A model generated the notes under the pieces. It saw only the letters and a list, made by a program, of their open reading frames with translations, did not search any database and had not been told where the DNA came from. Of a DNA stretch of 64,000 nucleotides, positions 24,162-36,750 are shown one piece after another. A program made the position numbers and the translations under genes. Location: the NCBI RefSeq assembly GCF_905220415.1, contig NC_059540.1:193501-257500 (forward strand), in the 5' to 3' direction. Numbering within the stretch: the stretch's first letter is position 1; every line of letters begins with the position of its first letter. This stretch comes from Colias croceus. Taxonomy: Eukaryota > Arthropoda > Insecta > Lepidoptera > Pieridae.

Positions 24162-24770
24162 TCACTTGTATATATAATTTTTATTTCCGGGGTCATCCGT
24201 CAAATTAGTTTCGTCATAGTTAATTATACAATCTTCAGCAACACCTTCAACTATTTTTCCATAATTTTCAAAAAAGGCATCTATATCTTGTGGCGTAAAT
24301 CTTGCTCGATCACTAGAAATATTTGCAGATTTGCGATTTGAAATTTGTGACTTATATCTTAAAAGAAAATTACGGGCCCAATCCACCCCGGGCATATTGT
24401 CTTTAAGCCCATATACTTTTTTACCAATCTTATTAAGGTATTTCTGGGCAAAAATACGGAGATCAGTCGAATCAAATGGAAAGCCCCACTCGCCTACTAC
24501 TAAAATAAATTTAACGAAAATTCTCTCCTCTTCAGGTGAAAATAAGGTCGGATGACCAGCCTTCTCTTGCGAGCAGTTGATATTCCTAGTTTTTCTACTC
24601 AGGGTACTCTTTGGCACACCGTACGTATTCGCTGCATCTGTAAGACTCATTCTTCCTTCTTTTACACTATTGATGGCGGCTTGTAAGTTTTCCGGTTGGT
24701 AGTTCTGATACGGTAAATGTGACTTTCCATTTCTTATATTTGAATATTTTCTAGTGTATGTTCGAACCAT
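24162..24770 (-). pseudogene. Truncated pogo/Jerky-type transposase (DNA-binding half plus start of DDE domain)
   Basis: The reading frame starts with ATG at 24770 and gives 202 residues. Residues ~28-63 form a psq/CENP-B-type helix-turn-helix (NLQAAINSVKEGRMSLTDAA, then YGVPKSTLSRK). Residues ~75-170 match the second, CENP-B/Tc5-like DNA-binding region (SPEEERIFVKFIL, GWPF-like GWGFPFD variant reading EWGFPFD, then WARNFLLRY). Residues ~180-196, INYDETNLTDDPG, hold the first catalytic aspartate of the DDE nuclease. The frame stops soon after, at about 24162, close to an inserted inverted-repeat element. Family transposases are usually about 450-600 residues, so the catalytic domain is mostly lost. 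I found no convincing remainder between 23333 and 23886. Function as a transposase is not expected. Confidence 0.8.
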
Positions 24771-25720
24771 GGTTTTAAAACTGAAACAAAAATGCAGTCA
24801 ACATACCCTTAAATACAAAAAAAATGTACTACTTGGTACTAGGGGCTATTTGGTACATCATTCATACTCCGAGTAAAATAATAACCAGACATAGAAGGGG
24901 CTATTTGGAATTTCGTTTCAAATAGCCTCAAAACTGTTTCAAAAAGCCCCATTTAGAAAAAGATAAAAAATAAAGTGTTTATAACCTCTTCAGAAAAAGC
25001 CGGCAATAAGCATTGAAATCACAACAAAACACATGATAAATGACAAATATTATATTCAACTTACCTCCAAAATTTTGTTGTAAATAAACAAAAGTAAGAC
25101 ACCCATAAATTTAGCACAATTTTTTACTTTTTTTAAACAATCATTTTGCGACACACGCAATGCGTTTATAACCTCAAAATTTTGTCTCGTACTACTGCTT
25201 TAGTATTAGTGTTGCCAGATGATAAAAATAATATTCTATTGGTAGAAAAAAATAAAATATCAGTTCTTAAATATTTTATTTCTGAAGTTTTAATTAACCC
25301 CATGGTTTCCAAAATACCCCACTTTACGGTATATATTATAGAACAAACCCATAATTATAATATCCCTTTAATTCCAATAAGTATGTAATATCCTATAAAT
25401 TAAGAATCACTTAAACCCTAAAATCTCCTAGAATATGTGCTCCATTAAATCCAATCTAATATATGTCCAATAAATAAACGAAACGTTCCGGGAACATATT
25501 TCAATTCGATTATTGCTAAAATATGAGACTCAGATTTGGCAACACAAATACAAGTTACTGCGTATTTGCGAGTTCAATTATTTATATCCGATATTACTGG
25601 GAAATAACTAGGAATCCATCTGTACTATATTATGAGAATGTAATAAGAATTTAGCACATTGAAGTTACTTGGAAGAGAATATTCGATTTAGGTACTCTTA
25701 AATTGATATTGAACCCAAAT

Positions 25721-25932
25721 ATCTATACTAATATTATAAAGAGAAAAGGTTTGTATTTATGTATGTATGTATGGTTTTCACGCATAAACTACTGAACCGA
25801 TTACAATGAAATTTAGCACTTGGTAACTTGGATTAACACATAGGATAAGTTTTATCCCGGAAATCCCACGGGAATGGGAACTATGCGGGTTTTCCTTTGA
25901 AAACGCGGCTTTCCTCAGGCGGAAATCTAGTA
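25721..25932 (+). mobile_element. Helitron-like/SINE copy ending in ATCTAGTA
   Basis: CTATACTAATATTATAAAGA, a (TATG)n stretch, CTACTGAACCGATTACAATG, TTTTATCCCGGAAATCCCAC, GGGAACTATGCGGGTTTTCC and a 3' end GGCGGAAATCTAGTA match the 40.8 and 48.5 kb copies block by block. Confidence 0.7.
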
Positions 25933-26094
25933 CTATCATAAAATTCATATTTAACAAGAATTCTAACTAAATATTAGTATATGAAATACTATCTGTCTCT
26001 ATTCTCATGTGTAAATTAATATAGAATATTCTGAACTGCAAAGGCATTCGTAGAAAGGTTTAATGTCTATATTGTCTATAAATAACGACGGATT

Positions 26095-26230
26095 TTAGGA
26101 GTGGGTAGCGACCTTGTCTGTGCGAAGAGGCGTGGGTTCGATTCTCACAAATTAAAAAGGAAAACCACGGAAAATTATTTGCGGGAACTCTGCTATAAAG
26201 GAATTGAAAAGGGTATTTACAAAGACCAAG
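26095..26230 (+). mobile_element. tRNA-derived SINE fragment
   Basis: AGTGGGTAGCGACCTTGTCT resembles the A-box head of lepidopteran tRNA-related SINEs and GGGTTCGATTCTCAC contains the B box GGTTCGATTC (26135-26144). The anticodon arm is not a functional tRNA fold and no 3' acceptor pairing is seen, so it is a SINE and not a tRNA gene. The body after 26150 is diverged. Confidence 0.6.
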
Positions 26231-28727
26231 ATGGAATTAATTCTCATCTGTTCCTTTTTTAACTTCGATATCTTTGAATGATATCTTGCGAATATTCTTT
26301 AGGTTTTTAGATAAAACGACGCTGCTCTTTGTAAATTTTCTTAATTACTTTCATTCTCGTATATAAATTTGCAAATCGGTTCCCGTCTTTTGATCTATGA
26401 GAGAAAGATTAATAAAATCTTAATCTGTACAACCTTATATATTTGCTTTTCTCCAAGCGAGGGATATCGAATTTCATCAATAGAAGATAATACCTATCTC
26501 TATTCCGATCTTTGTAAAAATCTTGTAAATTGTCGTTGTAGGTATATGATAAAATAATCTTATAGTTGATTAGAGAAGATGTTCATCTAACAAAACAAAG
26601 GTACTTATAACGAGTAATTGATAAAAGAAATTAAAATTAATGTTACTATTTCCTCACTAATAGATTTCAAGTATTAGATAATTAGTGTACAGACTGTAAA
26701 TAATCCATACAAACCATACCTAATATTTAAAACAAAAATATTGTAAGGTGTAAATACGTATTACAAATCTAAGGCATTTAAAAGATATAATAAATCACGC
26801 ACACACGCATTAAAACTGTAGAACTTTTATACATAAATACTGATGAATTTAACATTACACATAGGTAAGCAAGATCACGTAATAAATCCACTTTCAAAAA
26901 GAATAAATGTGTTTATGACTCGAAAGATTCCGCTCTGAATATTTCGCATGTCTGCTATTACCCCGCGAACGATATCTCAATAAATAATTCGAATGTTACG
27001 TTTTTATCATTGTCATTCTATTTGCATTACCTTTGATGTTCCGAACAAACATACATTAGGACAGAATGTTTGATATTATGGAACATAAGATGAATATGAT
27101 ATTACCTATGTATGTTTAATGGGCTTTTATTTATCGTGCATTGTTTTTTCACGCATATATTTTTGTTTATTATGATTGATGTTTTGAAATTATTCTGCGT
27201 AATATGATTGCAGATTTGCGTTTGAAACGAATAAAAATGATGGTACAATTATTTGAACACTAGCCGCTCCGTGCGGTTTCACCCCTGTGGCTCAACTCCT
27301 GTTGGTCGTAGCGGGATGATACATAGCCTATACCTATAGCCTTCCTCGATAAACGAGCTATCTAACACCAAAAGAATTTTTTCTAATCGGACCAGTGGTA
27401 CTCGAGATTAGCGCGTTCAAACAAACAAACAAACTCTTCAGCTTTATAATATTAGTATAGATAACTTCTAGAATTTTCATACTTTTATCGCAAGAATTTT
27501 AACTCTGTGATGAGGTGTTAGTTTTCACAAAAATATTTCTAATATTAAAGTCTATGAATTGATATTTATTGTATACCTGAGGGAACGACGGCTATGAATT
27601 TCTTCTTTAACATTTTTGTTATTTATGAGAAACGAACTCATCTCGGGATAATCCCGTACAATCCTACGTACTTTAAAAATTCAATAACATAATATTGCAA
27701 AGTCTGGAGCTTACTTCCTGCCGAATGGATGGCGAACATCTATAGACGGAATTTGATGTGAAATTATTAGATTTGATTAAGGTGAAGGCTTTTTGTAAAA
27801 AAGTGAAACCTCCAATAAGAATAATTTTTATTGAGAAAACAGAACTTGAAGGAATTTGTTTCATCCCAGCGAAGTGAAGAGATAGTTTATTTATAAATTT
27901 TCCCTTATTTTGTTTGCAGAGCCGCTGGATGCAGGTCACTTCTGATCAGTCGTCTGAAAATCTCATGAGGACGTCCCATATGCGAAGCTGTGACTTCTTA
28001 GCATTCTCATAATTGTTGCAGACGGCTAAATAACAAAATATTTCATCCAGTTGAGTCATTTATACTTAAAATTGTTTGTTTGTTTTGTAGTACCAACGTA
28101 AATACTTAGAAAACTGAAATGTTCACATGTTCATTGATAACAACAATGAATGGGCGTCCTTGCGAGGCGACCTCAGCTATAAATACAGATGTTTATATAA
28201 ATAATGTGGAATGTGCGGATACACGGTAATTACGCAATCGACTGTGAACAGGGTTGCCGCTTGCTTGCCGCGTGGGGGATAAAGACAAAGGCAGGAAATG
28301 AAATGTGCTTCGTTTCACCTGTGACGTCTTACGATTTACACATAATTAAGAAATAATTCTTATGGTAAAGAAAGTTAGAGGCCATGATTATGAGCATCTA
28401 ATTGTAATACTAAAAATAACGAATATTCAATGATGATGCAAAAGTAATGCTGGGTACAAAAGGGAGGTAAAACTTTATTAGATTAGAAAAACATCAATGA
28501 TTATAGGAAGCAGTAAAATATTATGATTGTACTCATAAACCGAAACCGACTAGACATTTCTCCAGATATATTATAAGTCATTTCTATAGTGTCATAAATA
28601 AAGCAAAAATAAATGTTAAAAATTTATGACATAGTGTATAAAGTCGATCCAACCATAAACTAGATATAATTTGACAATTCAAACTGTAAAGAATAGCAGG
28701 CGGATACCGATGGGTGGTATAGTAAAT
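26231..28727. other. AT-rich noncoding tract (around Lep1 copy 2)
   Basis: Outside the Helitron-like copy at 27260-27463 there is nothing recognisable. The patch at 28240-28300 (GGGTTGCCGCTTGCTTGCCG) is mildly GC-rich without an open frame. Confidence 0.4.
27260..27463 (-). mobile_element. Helitron-like non-autonomous element (Lep1-type), copy 2
   Basis: In reverse orientation it runs CTAGCCGCTCCGTGCGGTTT, CACCCCTGTGGC, CTTCCTCGATAAACGAGCTA, TCTAACACCAAAAGAATTTT, GATTAGCGCGTTCAAACAAA and CTTTATAATATTAGTATAGA. It is the complement of copy 1 at 19.5 kb and looks full length. Confidence 0.75.
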
Positions 28728-28737
28728 AGCACATGGG

Positions 28738-29719
28738 TTTTTTTTTTTTTTTTTTTTTTCCACCAAATTACCCACCACGAGGCGGCGCAAGCTGGAACAC
28801 GAGCTCACGCCACCCACTCGCCGACGATGGATTGTTCCCCGTTCCATCATCGGCGTTCCCCAAACCCCCGACCCCAGCACCGACCGGCCGGAGGGCGCGC
28901 GCCGAAAGGCCCTACGAAACGTGTTTCACGCGTCGAAGGACCCTCCGGCGCACTTTTATAGAGGTTTCCCTCGCAGCCCCCACCTCACACCAGAGGTGGC
29001 GGCCCTCGGTCCGGCCCCACGGACCGGATTACGAGTTGGCAGACGGCTGTCGCAGGACAGCCGCCGCCCCACACCCACCTACAGGAGTCACCGCATGTCA
29101 CCAAAGTGACGTGTCGGGATCCCGCCCCCTGCTTTGTTGGTAGTCAGACTACCAACAAACACAACACGCGCGGCCTCTGGCCGCCATCCGCCGCCGCAAA
29201 AGCGCGGCCCCCTGCCAGTCAGTCGGAACGAGTCCCAAACGAGCCTCGATCGACCTTCCAACCTCATTTTTTCCCAGCCAAATCGCCAGGCCGCGACCGC
29301 TGGCCGCCATCCATCGCCGTACCGCAACGGCACCTGAGCCAAACCTGGCCCCCCGGAGGACCCTAGCTAGCTAGCCGGCCATCCAGCCAGCCAGCCAGCC
29401 AGCCGGACAACCAGCCGGTGACAACAAGCCAGCCAGCCGCCGCCCAAAGCAGCCGGCCAGCCAACCAGTGGAGCAGCCGGTTTCAGCCAGCCTGCGAGGC
29501 AGCCGGTGTGACCAGCCGGTTCCAGCCAGCTCGGCCAGCCGGCCTTCAAGCCAGCCAGCCAGCTATATGGATCCCTGGCCGTCGAGCCAATCGAGTCGTC
29601 AGACGACAGACCGGCCGTTCAGCCCCTCCGCGTCCAATTAGCTTCACCCAGAGTACACAGTGCACTCCGAGCTACTGAGCCCCCCCGGCCACGACAAGGC
29701 TTGGAACTGATGGGGGGGG
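28738..29719 (-). mobile_element. GC-rich non-LTR retrotransposon insertion with target-site duplication
   Basis: A GC-rich block of nearly 1 kb stands out sharply from AT-rich surroundings. Its left side starts with a T run (28738-28759, the poly(A) tail of a minus-strand element). AGCACATGGG occurs directly before the T run (28728-28737) and again directly after the block (29720-29729), a target-site duplication of 10-11 bp. The 3' part has a GATGGATTGTTCCCCGTTCC segment resembling one in the insertion at 41.7 kb, so the two share a 3' end. No reverse-transcriptase motif could be read; the copy may be a truncated LINE or a SINE-like derivative. Confidence 0.8.
29366..29573. repeat. CCAG-rich tandem microsatellite inside the GC-rich retroelement
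   Basis: The stretch from about 29366 contains GCTAGCTAGC and then many repeats of CCAG(C) with interruptions such as GGCCAGCC and CCGGTTCCAGCC, up to about 29570. On the minus strand it reads as CTGG repeats. Open frames across it on both strands are a by-product of the repeat unit and are not called as genes. Confidence 0.7.
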
Positions 29720-29730
29720 AGCACATGGGT

Positions 29731-32700
29731 ACGTTTATATTTAGTTAAGATTAAACTTGGATCTTTTTAGTTGGTTCTGAAGAGAGAAAGAGAAAATTCA
29801 TCAGACTCTTATACTAGTTTCATTTAAACAATTGATGCTAAACTCATGACAGAGGTCTGTCTTAATTAAAATCACTACGAAACGACATTGTCACATACAC
29901 ACGAGTAATATATTGAGTGTTGTTTCATGTGACAGCCCTACTGTAAATCCTAGGATCGTAAAAGTATTGTTATAAGTAACTATTAAACTCTGTCTGGCGT
30001 ATGTTATTTTTACGTGAGATATGAGCGGGAAAATTGGTCTACATTTTTTTGGATGACCTTCACCTGCCTGTTATAGACAATATATAAGATAGAAGATACA
30101 TAAATAATGCAAGCTCAAGATTTGACGCTTCGTATATTTTTATTTATAGTTTTACGATGCAATGAGCTTGGGGATGTTCAGTCTAGCTGGATGTTTGTTT
30201 ATGCAATTTTATGTTCAGAAGTATTTTAATTTACTACCTATTTTATCGGGAGAATAAGAAAGACTGTAACCTGATAAAGTTATTTCCTCTGGTTATTATT
30301 TTCTTACCCTTATCATAATAATATTATATTTGTTACACATAATACATTCATTGTATGTAATACTATTTATACTTTCATATTTTCATCTCTAATGATCATA
30401 GAAAAAATCTATCATCATGAAAACACTTTTTTATTCCAACATGCTATTTTGATCTAAATCAAATGTTGGATCTAAATCTGTAGTTAATTAAACCCTATTA
30501 CTGGCGACAGTGAGAAGTAATTTCTCGCAAACACACAGACACCGTTGTATCACAAATCATAACGACCGCAATGATTGATAGAGCTCGCTCTTCCGACTCG
30601 TAAAACTTTACAAGCTAATAATGTAAGGCTGCTCACGCGCGAACGGTTTAACACCTGACCACAACCACATGTGAAGGAGGTATTTATAAAACAGAAGTAA
30701 AACTATTTTGGATTTAGAGTGTGGTAAATGCTTATCGTGCTGTATAATGTTTCGATTACTTACTGAAACATGCTTTAAAATTAACTCGCGGGACTGTAAT
30801 AAATATTATTTACAGTTTTGTAGAGTTAAGACTTGAGAAGCTTCTCTATTCCTAAGATTTAATAGTAGGTACTACATCGTAAGTCATAATTCCTTTGAGA
30901 TAATTCACAGTTAGTAATTACATGCATAAATAAACTTAAGCATATTAAGATACAGTATTTTAAGTTGATAACCTTATATTTATTTCATATTGTTTCTAAA
31001 TTTTAAATTTAATAATCTTAACACCATAATATTATTGTACCATTTGTGCAGCAATAACTTAAAGTAAAATTAAACAAGATTTTATTTTCTCACACGTTTA
31101 ATATTAATTATACTTTTAAAATTATTTACTACTTTTTATTTTTATCTTTTTACTTCTCTTAATACTTTCATACAAAAACGCGGCGTCTAGACGCTCGTGT
31201 ACCACCATCCCAGCGTATAATAAAGCTAACTCCGAGAGAATTTACGGCGCACTTTGATGTAGACTTTCAGCGTAACCGATAACCGCTTTATCGACGACCA
31301 TGTGCCAAACACCAATCGAAAATAGCACGATGAACTGACACGGTAGTGCGGGAAATACACCAATCTTTCTGCCTCTTTGTGGTACTCGTGTAAACAAACG
31401 TATTCGGAAATATGGAACAGATTTGAGGATATACCTTAAAATAGATACAATTTAGAGAGTACTCAACGCTAGAATTGCACTTTATTTGTGTCTATCGGCT
31501 AGAAATAAAAAATAATAAGCCAGTTAATTTACAATTAGACAGAAAATAATATTAAAGTCCGGAATTAAGCAAGGTGGGCACTATTAACTAGCCTTATTAA
31601 ACCAAATATACCTTACAAAACATACACTTCAAATATATACAGAACCAACCAGAAACTCATGTTTATCTTTATATTGTCCAATAGAAAATCTAGGAATTCT
31701 CTGAGATGTCACGCACTCTCCTTCAATACTCAATATATTGCATAAACAAATATATTTGGATGTCAACTTCCCTCCTACGTGTTCCTTCGATCAGCGAAGC
31801 TGTACACGTGGACACATAACTTCATTTTACTCAAATCTAAATCAGATTCTCGATCACAAGAATCTCACTGACAATTCAATTGTCGCGACAATATTTTGTG
31901 AATATTTTCTTTTAGAAATCTCGTTTTATTCTCAGGTTTTGAATGACATTTCTACATTTCATGTCTTTTGATAGCACCACTTTTAGTGACTGCTTAGCAA
32001 TATTTTATTTTGAGATTTTTTTAAACCTAACAGATACATATTTACTTGTACAGTTGTAAGTACTTGAAGTAAGGGAAGGAGACGAATGAAACAAGAAACT
32101 TTACACGTTAATATCTATTTACTTAGTAAATAGTGTAAACTATAGTTTACCTTACAATTAACTCAAATGGAATTTTTATAACCTATCAATATGATCACAC
32201 AAAACTTTCATATTTGTGTGTGTTACATTCCTGTTAGATTACACGAAAACATTAATTCGAATCATACATTAGCTTCCGTTTGATCTTCATTGTTTCTTCT
32301 AAAAGGTTTTCCATTCTATAGAGTCGTAAAAATACTAATAGCGTTTCTGGCAAATACGCAAAATTTAGTCATTTCATTCTAGATTTTTCTGATTATAAAA
32401 GAGCTTGAGCTCAAAAAAAAAAACAGAATTTTAGTTACTCACCCAAGCCCATTATGACATTCTTATTTCTTATAAAAAGCTATTGTATTTCATTAACCGA
32501 AGAACTTACATACGGGCATTTTTCTAATATAATTATCATCTTGGACGTTTACTATACATCGACAAATATTGTAATACATATTTATAGAGCCATCAAGCGA
32601 AATTCCAACTGGAATAAACATTGTTATCTGAATAATAAACATGTCTGTTTGAACATCACGTTTCTCCCCGAGTTACTGACCGCTGTAATCGTGTACATAA

Positions 32701-33507
32701 ATTAAGACTGCTATTAATTTTAAGTCACTTCATAAACTTCGGAGGAAGCTCTTAGACTCGATTTCTTAGTAATTGATGTTAAAGTGGAATTACTTTTATT
32801 TCTATGAAATTATATTTTGTAATATTACTGACATTGGGACTAAAATTAAGGAAATAGAGTAAAATGATACTTTAAAAATATGCAGTTTTGTCAAATTGGT
32901 AACACAGGCATAACCATGAAGTCAGTAATTTTATCTTATCTTAAATTATTCGTATATTATGTATCTAATACATACTGTCTCAGATGTAATCAAACACAAG
33001 AAAGTGCTATTTATATTTTATCAAGGACCCTTTGGGATTGTGGAATGTCACTTATTTTCCTCCAGAAACTTGTTGTTTTCCTGGTGCAGTTTTGTCTGAG
33101 TGACTTTCTGATTTATCCCAGATCTAATCTTATCTAAAAATAATCCTGTACAAGTCAGCTATAAATATTTTTATTCGGGTAATCACGAAATTTTTTTAAA
33201 TAGAATTGACTGCAAAAAATAATTTAGATCACTAAAAATTCTTCAGTTATTAACAGAATGGAAGACATTCTTTTCAAATAAGGGAATGAATGTCTTTTAT
33301 ATTCTTTATTAATGAAAAATGTTTCATTTGGAAATTTTCTGTGACAGTAAAATGAACTTACACTTCGTTGATCAATGATTGGGACATGAAATACAGACTG
33401 TAAAGGTATACAAAAGAAAATTTAAGGTAATCAATAAATCCTAGCATTCGCCCGCCTTGTCTAAAACCTAATAAATTATATACTAAAACCTTCCTCTTGA
33501 ATGACTC
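29731..33507. other. AT-rich noncoding tract
   Basis: A less AT-rich patch at about 31175-31400 (CGGCGTCTAGACGCTCGTGT, CCGATAACCGCTTTATCGAC) might be conserved noncoding sequence; no frame or splice pattern supports a gene. Open frames of 77-85 codons near 31738, 32454 and 32880 have no recognisable domain. Confidence 0.4.
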
Positions 33508-33615
33508 TATCTAAAAAAAAACCGCATGAAAATCCGAGGTGGAGTTTTAAAGATTTAAGCATACAAAGGGACATAGGGACAGAGAAAGCGACTTTGTTTT
33601 ATACTATGTAGTGAT
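33508..33615 (+). repeat. Interspersed repeat fragment (ACTTTGTTTTATACTATGTAG type)
   Basis: AAAAACCGCATGAAAATCCG, GTTTTAAAGATTTAAGCATA, CAAAGGGACATAGGGACAGA and GCGACTTTGTTTTATACTAT then GTAGTGAT recall the 3' portion of a repeat that is common in Lepidoptera. Its class was not determined. Confidence 0.45.
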
Positions 33616-34880
33616 ATATTTTCCGGAGTTACAAGACAAAAGCTTCTCTTAGTATTCCTGTTTAACACTAACTTACACTCATAATGCGGATTAGATATAA
33701 CAAGCCCTAGTTCCACCACTCTACTCTACAAACAGAGCACTGTAAGAGCTCTGAGTGGACAAACACTTTACAAGGAAAACATTCTAATTCACATCTCTTC
33801 AGGGCAAGTGAAACGTTAGCAATGTTTAGGATCGATTTTACTTTACTACCTATAAATGGTAAAACTTTCCAAAGTTCATAATATGCTAATAATAAGTATG
33901 TTTGTCCAAATATAATTTGGAGAAATTTAAATATTTGTTCAATGATTTTTGAAACAAATTATTATTTAACACAAAGAAAGGTTCGGATTTTGCTCAATAA
34001 CGTGAAAAGAACTGAATCGATTTTGAATTATAACACTTATAATTTCAATTAAAATATAATGCTCTATAGCCTAACACGACGATTCTTTAAGGCATTGCTC
34101 TGATAATATCGCATAAAGTAAATGCAATATACAATGATGACGTCAGGGTTCGTTCCCTGAAGGAAATGAGAGCGTGTTTATATGACGATCGCTTCCTTCT
34201 TTAAATTATACGCTCAAAGCTCAAAGCTGCACTAGTTTCATACAATAATAAGCTTTTCTTTCTTGAGTGTTGTTTACTTTGAATAATGATGCAAAGAGTG
34301 TTTTTAACAACACAAAATTTGGATGAAAATGTGTAATGTGTAGGATTTCATTTTCAACCTACTTATAGATAATGTTTAAAACAGGTTTCATTTCAAGGTA
34401 ATTAGATTTTTTAAATTCTTACTTCATACTCATATGGTCATTACAATCCTTATAATATGGAATTTTCTAGACTTGGACATTTGAGTTAATAAACTTACCT
34501 TTAATAGAATATTTATGTGTTATAATCAAGTTACAATATAATTTTCTTTGATAATATGAATTTGTATCTACATTTAGGTATGAGATGAAAATCACATAAT
34601 TTTCTTCGAATTCGTCTTAATATTTTATGGAAAAATGAACTAACGACGATGAATGAAATAAGGATTCATAATTACAGAAAATTCAAAATCATCTAAGGAT
34701 TCATTTGAGAAGATTTTTACTCTTTATACTTTTATGGTAATCATTAGAAATTGTAGAGCGTATTTAACGATTATATAAATAAGCACGTAGAATTGGTACC
34801 TAGTTATTGAAATATGTACATTGTACATGTATTTACTATATAATATTAGAAGAGTAAAGGTAACATATTATTCGCCTTTT

Positions 34881-34985
34881 TCATCATCATCATCAAGGAC
34901 ACGGGGCACGGGCCTTCTTTGAGGTTTCAGGCCATCCACCACGCTGGCCAAGTTCGGGTTTGTAGATGTCACATATCGTCACATT
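34881..34985. repeat. Interspersed repeat fragment beginning (CAT)n
   Basis: TCATCATCATCATCAAGGAC, ACGGGGCACGGGCCTTCTTT, CATCCACCACGCTGGCCAAG and TTCGGGTTTGTAGATGTCAC form a recognisable fragment of a lepidopteran repeat, probably a LINE 3' end whose tail is the CAT tract. Confidence 0.5.
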
Positions 34986-35929
34986 TTCTGTATCTTCGAT
35001 ATGACGTTCAATTCCTTATTTTCCTAAAGCAACAAATTTGCAATTTAATGTAAAACACGAATACTTTTGTAACCAAAACACACGAACATAGTAATATAAA
35101 TTAGCGTGTTCCAGTTATTGGTACAGTAATATGATAGCGGAAGTTATTCCACGGTTCGCTCATTTTCCAATGTTTGCTGACGTACGTACAGACACACATA
35201 ATACATAGTAGCGACCCAGATTAGCATCGGTTTAACAGACAACAAGAACTGCTGTTCGCTTTGTATAAACTTTTTAAATGGTTTCAAAGAAAATGGAATG
35301 ATATGTTTAACATATCGGATCGAGACAATTATATAGAAAAAACTGAAACTTAAATCATCTAATAGAAAGGTATTATTTGGTCTATTTGTTTGTAACGAAC
35401 AGAGAAACAACGAACTTGCGATAAAGAATTTCGTTGTACGAGTCCTTCTGAGATTTCTATATTAATCAATCAATAACAGCTTTTAGCGAAAAACTAATTT
35501 TCATCGAAAAACTTTCCCCTCATTAACTCCGCTTTGATATAAGTAATATCGTGATTGGATAAGATTTATTACGACATTCCCACGAGCCTGCGATTGCGAT
35601 AACTTATGCCATACAAATAAGGAATGTTCGTAAATAGATATGATTTACGGTATTTTCCGAGATTTTTCTTTCCTTTTTATAGCTTGACACTTCGTTATGT
35701 GGGCATTATATCCTTTACTTTAATAAAACTTAAATTCTAAACTCATTTATGTTTGCTACATAGTGAAATATTTATATTTACTTGACGATCATAATCTCCT
35801 CCTTTCTTTTATCGGTAACGCTATTTGACAATCTTATACTCTACTAATGCAGATTTTCAGATAAGAATTTTTATAAGAAGGTCCAGCTTGACTCTATTAT
35901 TTTCAAGTAGGTAGATAAATATTTGAAAT

Positions 35930-36069
35930 CTATACTTAATATTATAAAGCTGAAGAGTTTGTTTGTTTGTTTGAACGCGCTAATCTCAAGAACTACTGGT
36001 CCCCATTATTATCACCCTAAGATCAACAGAAGCGGATCCACGCGGGTGAAACCGCGGAGCGCAGCTAGT
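35930..36069 (+). mobile_element. Helitron-like element (Lep1-type), internally deleted copy 3
   Basis: It has both ends, ATACTTAATATTATAAAGCT and GGGTGAAACCGCGGAGCGCA then GCTAGTA, but the centre between GAACTACTGGTCC and ATTATTATCACCCTAAG is missing when compared with the copy at 19.5 kb. Confidence 0.7.
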
Positions 36070-36451
36070 AAAGACATATAGCAAGATTAACTAGAATAGC
36101 AAGAATACAAAAACAATGTCATAAACATTTCATATTAACCCAAAGAAAACACCTTTATATGAATGTTACAATCAAAGCAAGCGATGACAAACAATTTAAC
36201 GACCCTTTAATAAAATTTTAATTACGAAATATTATAGTTAGAGTTCAAGGTGAGCGGTTTATTGCTATTCCTCACGCCAGGCGCTACGTGAGGGCGTCGT
36301 AAATATCACATTAACTAAAGGGTCAAATGTTATGAATACAGAAAATCTAGCACGCGATTGTGAATAATCCTTTATCATTTTTATTATAATTTCACTAAAA
36401 TTCGTAAAATTATACGCTGCTTTACATATTATAGCGTGTCATTTTATGTTT

Positions 36452-36750
36452 AACTAGCTTCCGCCCGCGACTCCGTCCGCGCGGAAAAGTTAAGATTTTT
36501 TTTTTCTACGTATTTTTCCGGGATAAAAAGTATCCTATTTTATGCCCAGGATAATAAGGTATAATTATACAAAGTTTCATCGAAATCGAACCGTTAGTTT
36601 TTACGTGATGCCTTCACATACAGACAGACAGACAGACAGAAAGACAGACAGACAAAAATTGATTTAATCACATATTTGGGTTTGGTATCGATCCAGTAAC
36701 ACCCCCTGGTATTTATTTTTTCAATATTTTCAATGTGCAGAATTGACCCT
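36452..36750 (-). mobile_element. Helitron-like element with (CAGA)n tract, minus strand
   Basis: It runs CTAGCTTCCGCCCGCGACTC, CGTCCGCGCGG, TTTTCCGGGATAAAAAGTAT, GAAATCGAACCGTTAGTTTT, a CAGACAGACAGACAGACAGA tract, TTTGGGTTTGGTATCGATCC and CAGTAACACCCCC. It is the inverted counterpart of the copy at 51.2 kb. Confidence 0.75.

Larger units (their letters stand above)
23333..25329 (-). mobile_element. pogo-like (Tc1/mariner superfamily) DNA transposon, internally damaged
   Basis: Terminal inverted repeats begin CCGTAAAGTGGGGT at 23333 (left) and, as reverse complement, at 25329 (right). The first 14 bases match perfectly and similarity continues to about 21. Both ends abut TA (23331-23332 and 25330-25331), the target duplication expected of Tc1/mariner/pogo elements. 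Total length is 1997 bp. The minus strand carries a truncated transposase gene (24162-24770), and another inverted-repeat element (23887-24145) lies next to its broken 3' end. Copies of a subterminal motif like TATTTGGTAC or TATTTGGAAT occur near 23346, 23738-23800, 24845 and 24903, possibly transposase-binding sites. The second and third catalytic acids were not found, so the copy is probably non-autonomous. Confidence 0.85.

Noticed and set aside
26101..26150. tRNA gene
   Set aside because: A B box is present but no complete cloverleaf or acceptor stem, and the context is that of a tRNA-derived SINE.
28733..29678. Several open frames of 60-136 codons on both strands
   Set aside because: All lie in the GC-rich retroelement and its CCAG repeat, where stop codons are rare; they are proline/arginine/serine-rich by composition only.
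36618..36655. (CAGA)n and (GTCT)n tracts as CRISPR-like or independent satellites
   Set aside because: They are internal microsatellites of the Helitron-like copies at 36.45 and 51.2 kb.
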